Position numbers and translations under genes: made by a program. A stretch of DNA of 64,000 nucleotides from Paraburkholderia fungorum (GTDB lineage Bacteria; Pseudomonadota; Gammaproteobacteria; Burkholderiales; Burkholderiaceae). Of this stretch, positions 19,250-27,333 are shown piece by piece (the stretch's first letter is position 1; each line of letters starts with the position of its first letter). The DNA lies in the NCBI RefSeq assembly GCF_902833645.1, contig NZ_CADFGE010000002.1:685158-749157 (forward strand), given 5' to 3'. Under the pieces are notes generated by a model. It was not told where the DNA came from. It saw only the letters and a list, made by a program, of their open reading frames with translations, and did not search any database.

Positions 19250-20086
19250 ATGGACACCCTAGTCGTTTCGCTGGTGCTGCTTTCCGCGCTGCTTCACGCC
19301 ACCTGGAACGCGTTTCTGCATCTCTCCGAAGACCGTGTATGGCTGCTCGGCATGATGGCGATTCCGTATATCGCGGTCAGCGCAGTCGGCGTGGTCGTGC
19401 TGCCTATGCCCGATCCGGCGGCCTGGCCTTATATCTTCGCGTCCGTGGTACTCGAATTCGGCTACCTGCTGGCACTGATCCGAGCCTACAAGAGCGGCGA
19501 CTTCGGGCAAATCTATCCGATTGCGCGAGGTCTTTCGCCGATGCTCGTGTTCGTCGGCGCGCTGGTGTTCGCGCACGAGGCACTCAAACCGCTGGCCGCA
19601 ATCGGCGTGGCGCTCGTGTCGCTCGGCATCGTCTCGCTGGCATTTCGGCGAGGCATGCGGTTTTCCGGCGAAAGCGTGCCGTTCGCGCTGCTGACCGGTT
19701 TCTTCATCGCGGCGTATTCGGTCGTCGACGGAATTGGCGCACGCGTGGCGGGCAACGGCCTGAGCTACATCATGTGGGTGTATCTGATCTGGAATATCCC
19801 GCAGTTTCTGCTCGCCTGGCATTGGCGCGGCGGCGCCAAGGGGCTGTTCATCGGCCGCACGGTGGTGCTCAAAGGCATCGCATCCGGCGTGCTCGCGCTC
19901 ACCGCCTATTGCCTGATCATCGAGGCATACCGCTACCTGCCGATCGCGATGGTGTCCGCGCTGCGTGAGCTGAGTTCGATCTTCGCGGTGCTGATCGGCT
20001 GGCTGTTCATGCGCGAAAAGCTGACCACTCGGCGTATCGTGGCATGCGCGCTGGTAACGCTGGGGGCGGTGCTGATACGGATTTGA
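19250..20086 (+). CDS. EamA/DMT-family transporter
   Basis: 278-residue drug/metabolite transporter superfamily protein with ten predicted helices in two EamA repeats (about 5-135 and 148-278). Typical blocks are SALLHATWNAFLHLSEDRVW, QIYPIARGLSPMLVFVGALV and the second-repeat end SALRELSSIFAVLIGWLFMR. Cargo unknown. It lies convergent to the MocR gene, 19 bp apart, and so is probably monocistronic. Confidence 0.9.
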   Translation: MDTLVVSLVLLSALLHATWNAFLHLSEDRVWLLGMMAIPYIAVSAVGVVVLPMPDPAAWPYIFASVVLEFGYLLALIRAYKSGDFGQIYPIARGLSPMLVFVGALVFAHEALKPLAAIGVALVSLGIVSLAFRRGMRFSGESVPFALLTGFFIAAYSVVDGIGARVAGNGLSYIMWVYLIWNIPQFLLAWHWRGGAKGLFIGRTVVLKGIASGVLALTAYCLIIEAYRYLPIAMVSALRELSSIFAVLIGWLFMREKLTTRRIVACALVTLGAVLIRI

Positions 20087-20105
20087 CGCGCACCGTGATG
20101 CGCCC

Positions 20106-21623
20106 TCACGCGAATTGCACCAGAGTCGCGTCGATCGCATCCGCGAGCGTATTGAAGGCAGGCGCGATCTCCTCGTCGGGCACGCATGCATAGCCGATCA
20201 GCAAGCCCGACGGCGCCAGCGACGGTTGCGCGTAATACCCCGACAATGGCCGCACGACGATATTGCGCTCCAGCGCGGCGGCGGCCACCGCACGGTCGTC
20301 GCTGCCTGCCGGCAATTGCATTACCAGATGCAGACCGGCATCGCCGCCCACGGCCGGCAGCGCATCGCCATAACGGTGGGCAGCGGCGTCCAGCAGGGTC
20401 TGGCGACGCTGCCCGTACAGCGTGCGCATCTTGCGGATATGCGACGTGAAATGCCCTTCCGCGATGAATTCCGCCAGCATCGCCTGCTGCAGCAACTGTC
20501 CTTCGCGATACAACTCCGCGCTCGCGGTCGCGAAGCTTTCGGCCAGCGCTTCGGGCACGACCAGGTAGCCGATGCGCAGGCCCGGAAACAGCGTCTTGCC
20601 GAAGCTGCCCACGTAAATCACCTGTCCGGACCTGTCCAGACCTTGCAGCGACGCCAGTGGCCGACTGCCGTAGCGGTATTCGCTGTCGTAGTCGTCCTCG
20701 ATGATCCAGCACTGGTTCTGCCGCGCGTATTCGAGCAGCATGCGGCGCCGCGCGAGGCTCATCACCATGCCGAGCGGATATTGATGCGATGGCGTGACGA
20801 GCATCAGCTTCGGCGGCTGGGCGAGATCGTCGGCGGACGGATTGATGCCTTCTTCGTCGACGGCGATCGGCCGCGATTGCAGGCCGGACACGTGCAGCAC
20901 GCTGCGCACGCCCCAGTAGCACGGGTCTTCGGTCCAGATCAGGTCGCCCGGATCGGACAGCAGACGCACGGCGAGGTCGACCGACTGGTGAATCCCGGTC
21001 GTGATGATGATCTGCTCGGACGTACAGCGCACCGAACGCGACGTCCGCAGATAGTCCGCCAGCGCGTGCCGCAGCGAGGCGAGGCCGCCGCCCGGCGCGT
21101 AGGTCAGCAAGTCCGGGCGCAGCCGGCGCCAATACTTGTTGTGCAAACGGCTCCATACGCGGGCCGGAAACTTCGTGACATCCGGCACCCCCGGCATAAA
21201 CGCGCCCCATTGCCGCTTCGATACGCCGGCCCCCGCAATGAGCCGCGCGCCGCGTGCCGACAACGCGCGCTTGCCCTGCAACGACGGGGGCGGCGGCAAT
21301 GATTCGAGCGGCGTGCCCGGCGCGTCGGCGTCGGCTGCGCCGACGATCTCGTCCGGCGCGCTATCGGCGACGAACGTGCCACGGCCGGTTGCCGAACTGA
21401 CATAGCCTTCGAGCACCAGTTGCTCGTACACCTGCGTAACCGTATTGCGGCCGATGCCCAATTCCTGCGCCAGGAGACGCGACGACGGCACCTTGCTGCC
21501 CGCCGGCAATTCGCGCGACAGGATCGCCTGCTGCAACAGCCGGTGCAACTGACGATAGATCGGCTGGCCATTGCCACGATCGAGGCGCTGCGCCAGCCAG
21601 TCGGACAAAACGCTCGCTCGCAT
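20106..21623 (-). CDS. gabR: MocR/GabR-type PLP-dependent regulator
   Basis: 505-residue fusion of a GntR winged helix (about 10-85; RNTVTQVYEQLVLEGYVSSA) to a fold-type I aminotransferase domain (about 130-505). The PLP-binding lysine is expected at K343 in VGSFGKTLFPGLRIGYLV, with the Asp in WIIEDDYDSEYRY. GabR-type regulators bind PLP and GABA and activate gabTD. This gene is divergent from gabT with 123 bp between them, so that role is likely here; other MocR proteins control different pathways, which is the main uncertainty. AGGAG stands before the ATG. Confidence 0.87.
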   Translation of the reverse strand: MRASVLSDWLAQRLDRGNGQPIYRQLHRLLQQAILSRELPAGSKVPSSRLLAQELGIGRNTVTQVYEQLVLEGYVSSATGRGTFVADSAPDEIVGAADADAPGTPLESLPPPPSLQGKRALSARGARLIAGAGVSKRQWGAFMPGVPDVTKFPARVWSRLHNKYWRRLRPDLLTYAPGGGLASLRHALADYLRTSRSVRCTSEQIIITTGIHQSVDLAVRLLSDPGDLIWTEDPCYWGVRSVLHVSGLQSRPIAVDEEGINPSADDLAQPPKLMLVTPSHQYPLGMVMSLARRRMLLEYARQNQCWIIEDDYDSEYRYGSRPLASLQGLDRSGQVIYVGSFGKTLFPGLRIGYLVVPEALAESFATASAELYREGQLLQQAMLAEFIAEGHFTSHIRKMRTLYGQRRQTLLDAAAHRYGDALPAVGGDAGLHLVMQLPAGSDDRAVAAAALERNIVVRPLSGYYAQPSLAPSGLLIGYACVPDEEIAPAFNTLADAIDATLVQFA

Positions 21624-21650
21624 GATTGGCTCCTACTTTTTTATTGAAAT

Positions 21651-21684
21651 GGCTCTGAAATTAAGAGCCAAATCTCATTATAGT
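21651..21684. promoter_or_regulatory. gabT promoter and MocR operator candidate
   Basis: Inverted repeat GGCTCT-gaaatta-AGAGCC at 21651-21669 in the gabR/gabT intergenic region. A plausible gabT promoter has CTGAAA (21655-21660) and TATAGT (21679-21684) 18 bp apart, so the repeat covers the -35. The assignment is inference. Confidence 0.45.
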
Positions 21685-21746
21685 CGCTGCATGTGCTGCG
21701 TTGAGCCCGCAGTCCCCTGCAAAATCGAGGAGCGAAGGAGATAACC

Positions 21747-23030
21747 ATGAAGAATGCTGACCTGAAGAGCCGTAAGGACGCCGCCACGCCGCGCGGCGTC
21801 GGGGTGATGTGCGATTTCTACGCTGAGCGCGCGGAAAACGCCGAGTTGTGGGACGTCGAGGGGCGCCGTTTCATCGATTTCGCCGCGGGTATTGCCGTGT
21901 GCAACACGGGCCATCGTCACCCGAAGATTCTGGCGGCGATCCGCGACCAGCTTGATCATTTCACGCATACCGCGTATCAGATCGTGCCGTACGCGTCGTA
22001 CGTCGAACTGGCTGAGAAGATCAACGCGCGTGCGCCGGGCGACTATCCGAAGAAGACCGCCTTCTTCACGACGGGTGCTGAAGCGGTTGAAAACGCGATC
22101 AAGATTGCGCGTGCCGCGACGGGCCGTCCGGGCGTGATCGCCTTCACGGGTGGTTTCCACGGGCGCACGATGATGGGCATGGCGCTGACCGGCAAGGTCG
22201 CGCCGTACAAGATCGGCTTTGGGCCGTTCCCGGCGGACGTGTTCCATGCTCCGTTCCCGAATCCTCTGCATGGCGTGACGACGGCTGATTCGCTGAAGGC
22301 GATCGAGTTTCTGTTCAAGGCCGACATCGATCCGAAGCGCGTCGCGGCGATCATTTTCGAACCGGTGCAGGGCGAAGGCGGTTTCTACCCGGCGCCGGCC
22401 GAGTTCGTGCGCGCGTTGCGCAAGCTGTGCAATGAGCATGGCATTTTGCTGATTGCCGACGAAGTGCAGACGGGTTTTGCGCGTACTGGCAAGTTGTTTG
22501 CCATGCATCACTACGACGTGGTGCCTGATCTGATGACGGTGGCCAAGAGTCTGGCAGGCGGCATGCCGTTGTCGGGGGTGGTTGGTCGTGCCGATCTGAT
22601 GGATGCGGCGGCGCCTGGCGGTCTGGGTGGCACCTATGCGGGCAACCCGCTGGCGATTGCGTCCGCGCATGCTGTGCTCGATATCATCGATGAAGAGAAG
22701 CTCTGCGAGCGGGCTACCGTTTTGGGTGATCGCGTCAAGGCGAAGCTGATCGCGCTGCAGAGCGAAGTTCCGCAGATCGCCGATGTGCGTGGACCGGGCG
22801 GGATGGTTGCTGTTGAATTCTGCAAGGCCGGTGGGACTGAGCCGGATGCTGAGTTCACCAAGCGGGTGCAGGCGCTGGCGCTTGAGCGTGGGTTGCTGTT
22901 GCTGGTTTGTGGTGTTTATTCGAACGTGGTTCGGTTCCTGTTCCCGCTTACGATTCAGGATTCTGTTTTTGATGAGGCTATGGGGATTCTGGAAGCGGTG
23001 CTTAAGGAGAATGTTGCTGTAGCTGTCTGA
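21747..23030 (+). CDS. gabT: 4-aminobutyrate transaminase
   Basis: 427-residue class III PLP aminotransferase transferring the GABA amino group to 2-oxoglutarate to give succinate semialdehyde. Landmarks: FTTGAEAVENAIKIARAATG, FTGGFHGRTMMGMALTGK, the PLP Asp238 in LLIADEVQTGFARTG and the Schiff-base lysine K267 in TVAKSLAGGMPLSG. GAAGGAG precedes the ATG. The last ~200 bp become strongly G/T-rich (78% in 22861-22920), approaching the second palindromic element. Divergent from gabR; gabD follows 710 bp downstream. Confidence 0.95.
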   Translation: MKNADLKSRKDAATPRGVGVMCDFYAERAENAELWDVEGRRFIDFAAGIAVCNTGHRHPKILAAIRDQLDHFTHTAYQIVPYASYVELAEKINARAPGDYPKKTAFFTTGAEAVENAIKIARAATGRPGVIAFTGGFHGRTMMGMALTGKVAPYKIGFGPFPADVFHAPFPNPLHGVTTADSLKAIEFLFKADIDPKRVAAIIFEPVQGEGGFYPAPAEFVRALRKLCNEHGILLIADEVQTGFARTGKLFAMHHYDVVPDLMTVAKSLAGGMPLSGVVGRADLMDAAAPGGLGGTYAGNPLAIASAHAVLDIIDEEKLCERATVLGDRVKAKLIALQSEVPQIADVRGPGGMVAVEFCKAGGTEPDAEFTKRVQALALERGLLLLVCGVYSNVVRFLFPLTIQDSVFDEAMGILEAVLKENVAVAV

Positions 23031-23049
23031 TCAGGGTTGGGGCTTGATC

Positions 23050-23695
23050 GGCGGGTTTTTTTGTTGATCTGGCTTTTTTGTTGATCTGGATTTTTGGCCT
23101 TTCCTTGAATTGTTAGTGGTCTATTAGCGTTGCCCCTGTGCGGGGGGGCACCTACTTTTCTTTGCCTGCCGCAAAGAAAAGTAGGCAAAAGAAAGCGGCT
23201 CAAACCGCTAATTCTTAAGCGGGTCCCCCGCACAGTAGCGATAGTGGTGCATCTGGAATCTGTCGCCTCGCACATTCGGCGTTAGTGACAAGGCAGTCAT
23301 ACCTCCGGCGGCCTGCGCCGCCGAAACCCGGTTTCAAAAACCACCAGGTATGCCAGGCGCTCCGCCGGTTTCCCTGGCAGACCCGTCCGCGACGCACGCA
23401 GTGCGGAGTGGGAGCTGATGAATCCTTTGTCAACGGCGCGGAGTGCGCGAGAGCACGGATTCCAGATGCACCACTACCGTGGCTGTGCGGGGGACCCGCT
23501 TATGAGCTGGCGGTTTGAGCCGCTTTCTTTTGCCTACTTTTCTTTGCGGCAGGCAAAGAAAAGTAGGTGCCCCCCCGCACAGGGGGAACGCTAATAGACC
23601 GATAAGAAAACAAGGAAAGGCCAAAAGACCAACCCCAGACCAGACCACGAACAAAGCAAGACTCCACCAAACAAAACCAGACAACAAACCCGCCG
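23050..23695. repeat. Palindromic repeat element, copy 2 (between gabT and gabD)
   Basis: Second copy of the element at 5068-5714, about 95% identical by eye in the core. Inner arms at 23113-23200 and 23518-23605 pair with a few mismatches; the central non-palindromic part (about 23265-23455) is nearly unchanged. Where copy 1 has GGGCGGCACC paired with GGTGCCGCCC, this copy has GGGGGGCACC paired with GGTGCCCCCC, so both arms changed together. The outer ends are GGCGGG (23050) and CCCGCC (23690-23695). Present between two genes of the same pathway, it should fold strongly in a gabT-gabD transcript. Confidence 0.92.
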
Positions 23696-23740
23696 GGCAG
23701 GCCCAAACCTTAAACCCCAAAACCCTGGAGCAAAACCCAA

Positions 23741-25201
23741 ATGCCAACGCTGACCCTCCAAGACCCCACTCTTCTAAAAACCCAAGCCTACATAGCAGGC
23801 GAATGGCAACCCGCCGACGACGGCGCCACCTTCGAAGTAAAAAACCCAGCCACCGGCGAAACAATCGCCGCCGTGCCCCGCATGGGCACCACCGAAACCC
23901 GCCGCGCAATCGACACGGCCAACGCAGCATGGCCGGCATGGCGCGCCACCACCGCCAAACACCGCGCCACGATCCTGCGTAAATGGCATGACCTGATGCT
24001 GGAAAACGCCGACGATCTGGCAAAAATCCTCACCACCGAACAAGGCAAACCGCTAGCGGAAGCCAAAGGCGAAATCCTCTACGCCGCCTCGTTCCTCGAA
24101 TGGTTCGCGGAAGAAGGCAAACGCGTCAACGGCGATACCATCCCCACGCCGGCAGGCGACAAGCGCATCGTCGTAACGAAAGAACCGATCGGTGTCTGCG
24201 CGGCCATCACGCCATGGAATTTCCCGGCAGCCATGATCACCCGTAAAGTCGGCCCCGCACTCGCCGCCGGTTGCCCAATCATCGTCAAACCGGCCGAAGC
24301 CACACCTCTATCAGCACTCGCCCTCGCCGTGCTCGCCGAACGCGCCGGCGTGCCGCGCGGCGTGTTCAACGTTGTCACCGGCGAGCCGAAAGCAATCGGC
24401 GCCGAAATGACCGGCAACCCGATCGTGCGCAAACTGTCCTTCACCGGTTCGACGCCGGTGGGCCGTCTGCTGATGGCGCAGTGCGCACCGACAGTCAAGA
24501 AAGTGTCGCTCGAACTCGGCGGCAACGCACCGTTCATCGTCTTCGAAGACGCGGATCTGGACGCGGCCGTCGCGGGCGCCATCGCGTCGAAGTATCGCAA
24601 TAGCGGTCAAACTTGCGTCTGCACGAACCGCTTCTATGTACACGATAAAGTCTATGACGCGTTCGCCGAAAAACTGCGCGTTGCCGTCGAGCAACTCAAG
24701 GTCGGCCGCGGCACCGAAGATGGCGTCACGCAAGGTCCGCTGATCAACGAAGCCGCCGTGCTCAAGGTCGAGTCGCATATCGAAGACGCACTCGCCAAAG
24801 GCGCACGCATCGTCACCGGCGGCAAACGGCATGCGCTCGGCCATGGCTTCTTCGAGCCGACCGTACTTGCGGACGTCACGCCGGCCATGAAGGTCGCGCG
24901 CGATGAAACCTTCGGGCCGCTCGCGCCGCTGTTCCGCTTCTCGTCGGACGAAGAAGTGATCCGCCTCGCCAACGATACGGAATTCGGCCTCGCATCGTAC
25001 TTCTATAGCCGCGACATCGGCCGCGTCTGGCGCGTCGCGGAAGCACTCGAATACGGCATGGTCGGCATCAACACCGGGTTGATTTCCAACGAAGTCGCAC
25101 CGTTCGGCGGCGTCAAGCAATCCGGCCTCGGCCGCGAAGGATCGCACTACGGTATCGACGACTACGTCGTAATCAAGTACATGTGCGTCGGCGGAATCTA
25201 A
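23741..25201 (+). CDS. gabD: NAD(P)-dependent succinate-semialdehyde dehydrogenase
   Basis: 486-residue aldehyde dehydrogenase oxidising succinate semialdehyde to succinate, the second GABA step. Catalytic Glu258 in SLELGGNAPF and Cys292 in NSGQTCVCTN; cofactor block ITPWNFPAAMITRKVGPALA; C-terminal FGGVKQSGLGREGSHYGIDD. Length is that of GabD. The second Cys (CVC) after the nucleophile matches redox-switched GabD enzymes. The first ~50 codons are unusually A/C-rich (CTA, ATA, AAA codons) next to the palindromic element. A strong terminator follows at 25215-25252. Confidence 0.94.
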   Translation: MPTLTLQDPTLLKTQAYIAGEWQPADDGATFEVKNPATGETIAAVPRMGTTETRRAIDTANAAWPAWRATTAKHRATILRKWHDLMLENADDLAKILTTEQGKPLAEAKGEILYAASFLEWFAEEGKRVNGDTIPTPAGDKRIVVTKEPIGVCAAITPWNFPAAMITRKVGPALAAGCPIIVKPAEATPLSALALAVLAERAGVPRGVFNVVTGEPKAIGAEMTGNPIVRKLSFTGSTPVGRLLMAQCAPTVKKVSLELGGNAPFIVFEDADLDAAVAGAIASKYRNSGQTCVCTNRFYVHDKVYDAFAEKLRVAVEQLKVGRGTEDGVTQGPLINEAAVLKVESHIEDALAKGARIVTGGKRHALGHGFFEPTVLADVTPAMKVARDETFGPLAPLFRFSSDEEVIRLANDTEFGLASYFYSRDIGRVWRVAEALEYGMVGINTGLISNEVAPFGGVKQSGLGREGSHYGIDDYVVIKYMCVGGI

Positions 25202-25214
25202 CGCAAGAACGGCA

Positions 25215-25252
25215 AAAACGGCCGCGTCGGAATCTCCGACGTGGCCGTTTTA
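25215..25252. terminator. Strong terminator after gabD
   Basis: Stem AAAACGGCC..GTCGG / CCGAC..GGCCGTTTT with loop AATCT, then TTTTAT on the plus strand. A-tract on the other side means it could also stop minus-strand transcripts from the porin remnant. Confidence 0.85.
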
Positions 25253-25278
25253 TCTTGAGCGTGAATGCAGTGCCCTTC

Positions 25279-25385
25279 TCAGAACGAATGGCGAATGCCG
25301 GCCATCACACCGAGTTGCCCAATGCCTGGCGCGGGCGTCGTCCCTCCACCGCCCTGGCTCACCGTATAGGCAGCGTGCGATAAGC
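25279..25385 (-). pseudogene. Porin remnant, last ~35 codons
   Basis: The frame reading LSHAAYTVSQGGGG... and ending GQLGVMAGIRHSF-stop is the C-terminal strand of a Gram-negative porin: the intact porin at 38054-39217 ends with LSHAMINTL... and VAVTVGMRHAF. The rest of the gene is missing; at about 25385 the sequence turns into a LysR fragment on the opposite strand. The terminal Phe needed for outer-membrane insertion is kept, so decay is recent or unselected. Confidence 0.6.
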
Positions 25386-25690
25386 TCGGTGCGCCACTGT
25401 TCGAACGGCACTCGAAGGGCATGCAGCTTACTGCGATCGGCAGCGCGCTGCTGCCGCACGCCACCCTGCTGCAACGCGAAGCCGATCACGCGCGCGAGGA
25501 AATCGACGCGATGCGCGGTCTCGCGAAAGGAACGATTCGCGTCGGCGCGGCGGCGAGCATTGCGACGCTCGTGCTGCCGCTCGCGGTGAGCGGCGTCCTC
25601 GCGCGCTGGCCGAATCTGCGTGTGGAGATTATGGAAGGGGTGTGGGACGGTCTCGCGAATTGCTGGAGCAACTCAGGCAGTTGACTGCCG
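25382..25690 (+). pseudogene. LysR regulator remnant, both ends lost
   Basis: In-frame KLGAPLFERHSKGMQLTAIG, then EIDAMRGLAKGTIRVGAAAS and LPLAVSGVLARWPNLRVEIM: the end of the LysR DNA-binding domain, linker helix and start of the effector domain. The first ~45 residues (HTH) are absent, and after VEIMEGVWDGL the frame departs from LysR sequence. In the +2 frame a tail RELLEQLRQLTAVQG-stop follows, suggesting a second deletion or frameshift. Not functional. Confidence 0.7.
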
Positions 25691-25753
25691 TACAGGGCTA
25701 AGCGCCCGCGCGAGGTCAAGGAGCCCATTGCTTCGCTCAACGCTCAATTGCAA

Positions 25754-25793
25754 AGCGGCCCCGCTTCCACATTGAAGTGAAGGCGGGGCCGCT
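25754..25793. terminator. Large GC-rich hairpin
   Basis: 17-base arms (AGCGGCCCCGCTTCCAC and GTGAAGGCGGGGCCGCT, two mismatches) with loop ATTGAA. No T-run follows on the plus strand. It lies 60 bp beyond the end of the minus-strand DUF4148 gene and may end that transcript. Confidence 0.5.
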
Positions 25794-25853
25794 GTCCAAC
25801 GACATCAATCAGCTATCAGACGGGTGCGAGGCTATCGCTCACACGACCGCTGT

Positions 25854-26168
25854 TTAGTGTCCGAAGTTTGCAACCGGAACCGAGTAGGAGCTCGGGGTCA
25901 CTTCACTGCGGCTGCCTGCTTGCGACGAGCCATTCGTGGCCGAACCGTAACCGCTGCCGTTTTGTGCGGCGACGCGCGCTTCCGCTGCCTGAATGTTTGC
26001 CGGATAGTCGTCGACGTTCGCGGTGGCCGGGTTGTAACCGGCCTTTTCCAGTTGAATCAACTCAGCGCGGACCTGAGCGCGGGTGACCGGCTGGTTCGAT
26101 TGCGCAAAAGCCGCGAGCGGCGCAGTGATAAGAGCAGCGATAACAGCAGCTTCGATCAGGGATTTCAT
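25854..26168 (-). CDS. DUF4148 secreted protein (second paralogue)
   Basis: 104-residue exported protein. Signal peptide MKSLIEAAVIAALITAPLAA with cleavage near AFA-QS, then the DUF4148 core VTRAQVRAELIQLEKAGYNP...YPANIQAAEARVAAQ, more typical than the paralogue at 4578-4892. GGAGGT lies before this ATG; an upstream frame extension to 26234 would spoil the signal peptide. A GTCGGCCGAC palindrome (26244-26253) lies about 75 bp upstream. Confidence 0.87.
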   Translation of the reverse strand: MKSLIEAAVIAALITAPLAAFAQSNQPVTRAQVRAELIQLEKAGYNPATANVDDYPANIQAAEARVAAQNGSGYGSATNGSSQAGSRSEVTPSSYSVPVANFGH

Positions 26169-26316
26169 GACGACTACCTCCAGAGATTGTTTTTTGCCGC
26201 GCCGCAAACGCTTTTGTTTGCAGCCAGTGGACACAGTCTAGGAGTCGGCCGACCTAGGGTAAACCCCTAATAAGCGAATTCACTGTTGCTAAAAGCGACA
26301 CAATTGTCACGAAAGG

Positions 26317-27333
26317 TCATTGAAAGCCCGGCAATAAAGCCGAAGCTGGCGCTGTCTCGCCCGACGGCAGCCCCGCTCCGCCGTTTCTGCCGCCTGTCAC
26401 CTGCCGGTCGTTTCTCGGGCTGACGCCGAATCGCGCCCGATAGGTTCGGGAAAAATGCGAAGGCGACTCGAACCCGCACGCGACACAAATCGACGTGATC
26501 GACATGTCGGTCTGTTGCAGCAACTCGCGCGCACGGGTGAGGCGCAGTTGCAGATAGAAGTGGGTCGGCGTGTCTTTCAGCGACGCGCAGAACAGCCGCT
26601 CCAGTTGCCGCCGCGTCACGCTGATCTCGTCCGCGAGCTGGTCGGGCGTCAGCGGCTCCTCCATATGCTGTTCCATTGCTCCAATCACCTGAATCAGCTT
26701 GCGGTTGTGCACGCCGTAACGCGCTGCGATTTCCATACGCTGATGGTCCGAACGCTGCCGGATCCGGCTCACGACAAACTGCTCCGAGACCGCGGAAGCC
26801 AACGCCGCGCCATGCTTGCGGCCGATCAGGTCGAGCATCATGTCGATCGACGCCGTGCCGCCCGCGCAGGTGATGCGCCGCGCGCCGATTTCGAACAGCT
26901 CCTGGCTTGCGTTCAACGAGGCATAGCGCTCGCGAAAGGCCGACAGCGCCTCCCAATGCACGGTCACGCTATCCGCACCGCCGAGGAGCCCGGCTTCCGC
27001 GAGAACGAAGCTGCCCGTATCGATGCCGCCGAGCGTCGCGCCGCCGCGCTCGAGCCGCTTCAGACAATCGCCGAGCTCACGCGTATAGCAGGCGAGCGGC
27101 TCGAATCCCGCGACCACGAATACCGTCTGCGCCGCGTCGACGTTCGCGATTGCCGCATCCGCATTGATCGAAATGCCGTTGCTGGCCGCGACCGGCGCGC
27201 CATCGAGACTCAGAATGCGCCAGCGGTAGAGATCGCCGCGAAAGCGGTTCGCCACGCGCAACGGCTCGACCGCCGACATGAAGCCGATCGCCGAGAAGCC
27301 AGGCAGCAGCAGGAACGACATATCTTCGGGCAT
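26317..27333 (-). CDS. cdhR: GlxA-type AraC regulator, probable carnitine regulator CdhR
   Basis: 338-residue protein with a DJ-1/PfpI-like N-terminal domain (about 5-180; MSFLLLPGFSAIGFMSAVEP) and an AraC-type double HTH at the C-terminus (SVTRRQLERLFCASLKDTP; CGFESPSHFSRTYRARFGVS). It is divergent from an operon whose five genes match the Pseudomonas carnitine cluster in content and order, where the divergent GlxA-type gene is cdhR. A sister regulator, GbdR, has the same architecture, so the name rests on context. Confidence 0.87.
   Translation of the reverse strand: MPEDMSFLLLPGFSAIGFMSAVEPLRVANRFRGDLYRWRILSLDGAPVAASNGISINADAAIANVDAAQTVFVVAGFEPLACYTRELGDCLKRLERGGATLGGIDTGSFVLAEAGLLGGADSVTVHWEALSAFRERYASLNASQELFEIGARRITCAGGTASIDMMLDLIGRKHGAALASAVSEQFVVSRIRQRSDHQRMEIAARYGVHNRKLIQVIGAMEQHMEEPLTPDQLADEISVTRRQLERLFCASLKDTPTHFYLQLRLTRARELLQQTDMSITSICVACGFESPSHFSRTYRARFGVSPRNDRQVTGGRNGGAGLPSGETAPASALLPGFQ

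Noticed and set aside
19933..21210. Minus-strand frame of 425 codons overlapping gabR
   Set aside because: Out-of-frame shadow of the MocR regulator, which has clear HTH and PLP motifs in its own frame.
21628..21633. GGCTCC as a third copy of the gabR/gabT operator half site
   Set aside because: It is the complement of the gabR Shine-Dalgarno AGGAG region, so the match is explained by that.
23430..24023. Minus-strand frame of 197 codons between gabT and gabD
   Set aside because: It covers the element and the antisense of gabD; Trp/Arg-rich low-complexity product without a plausible start.
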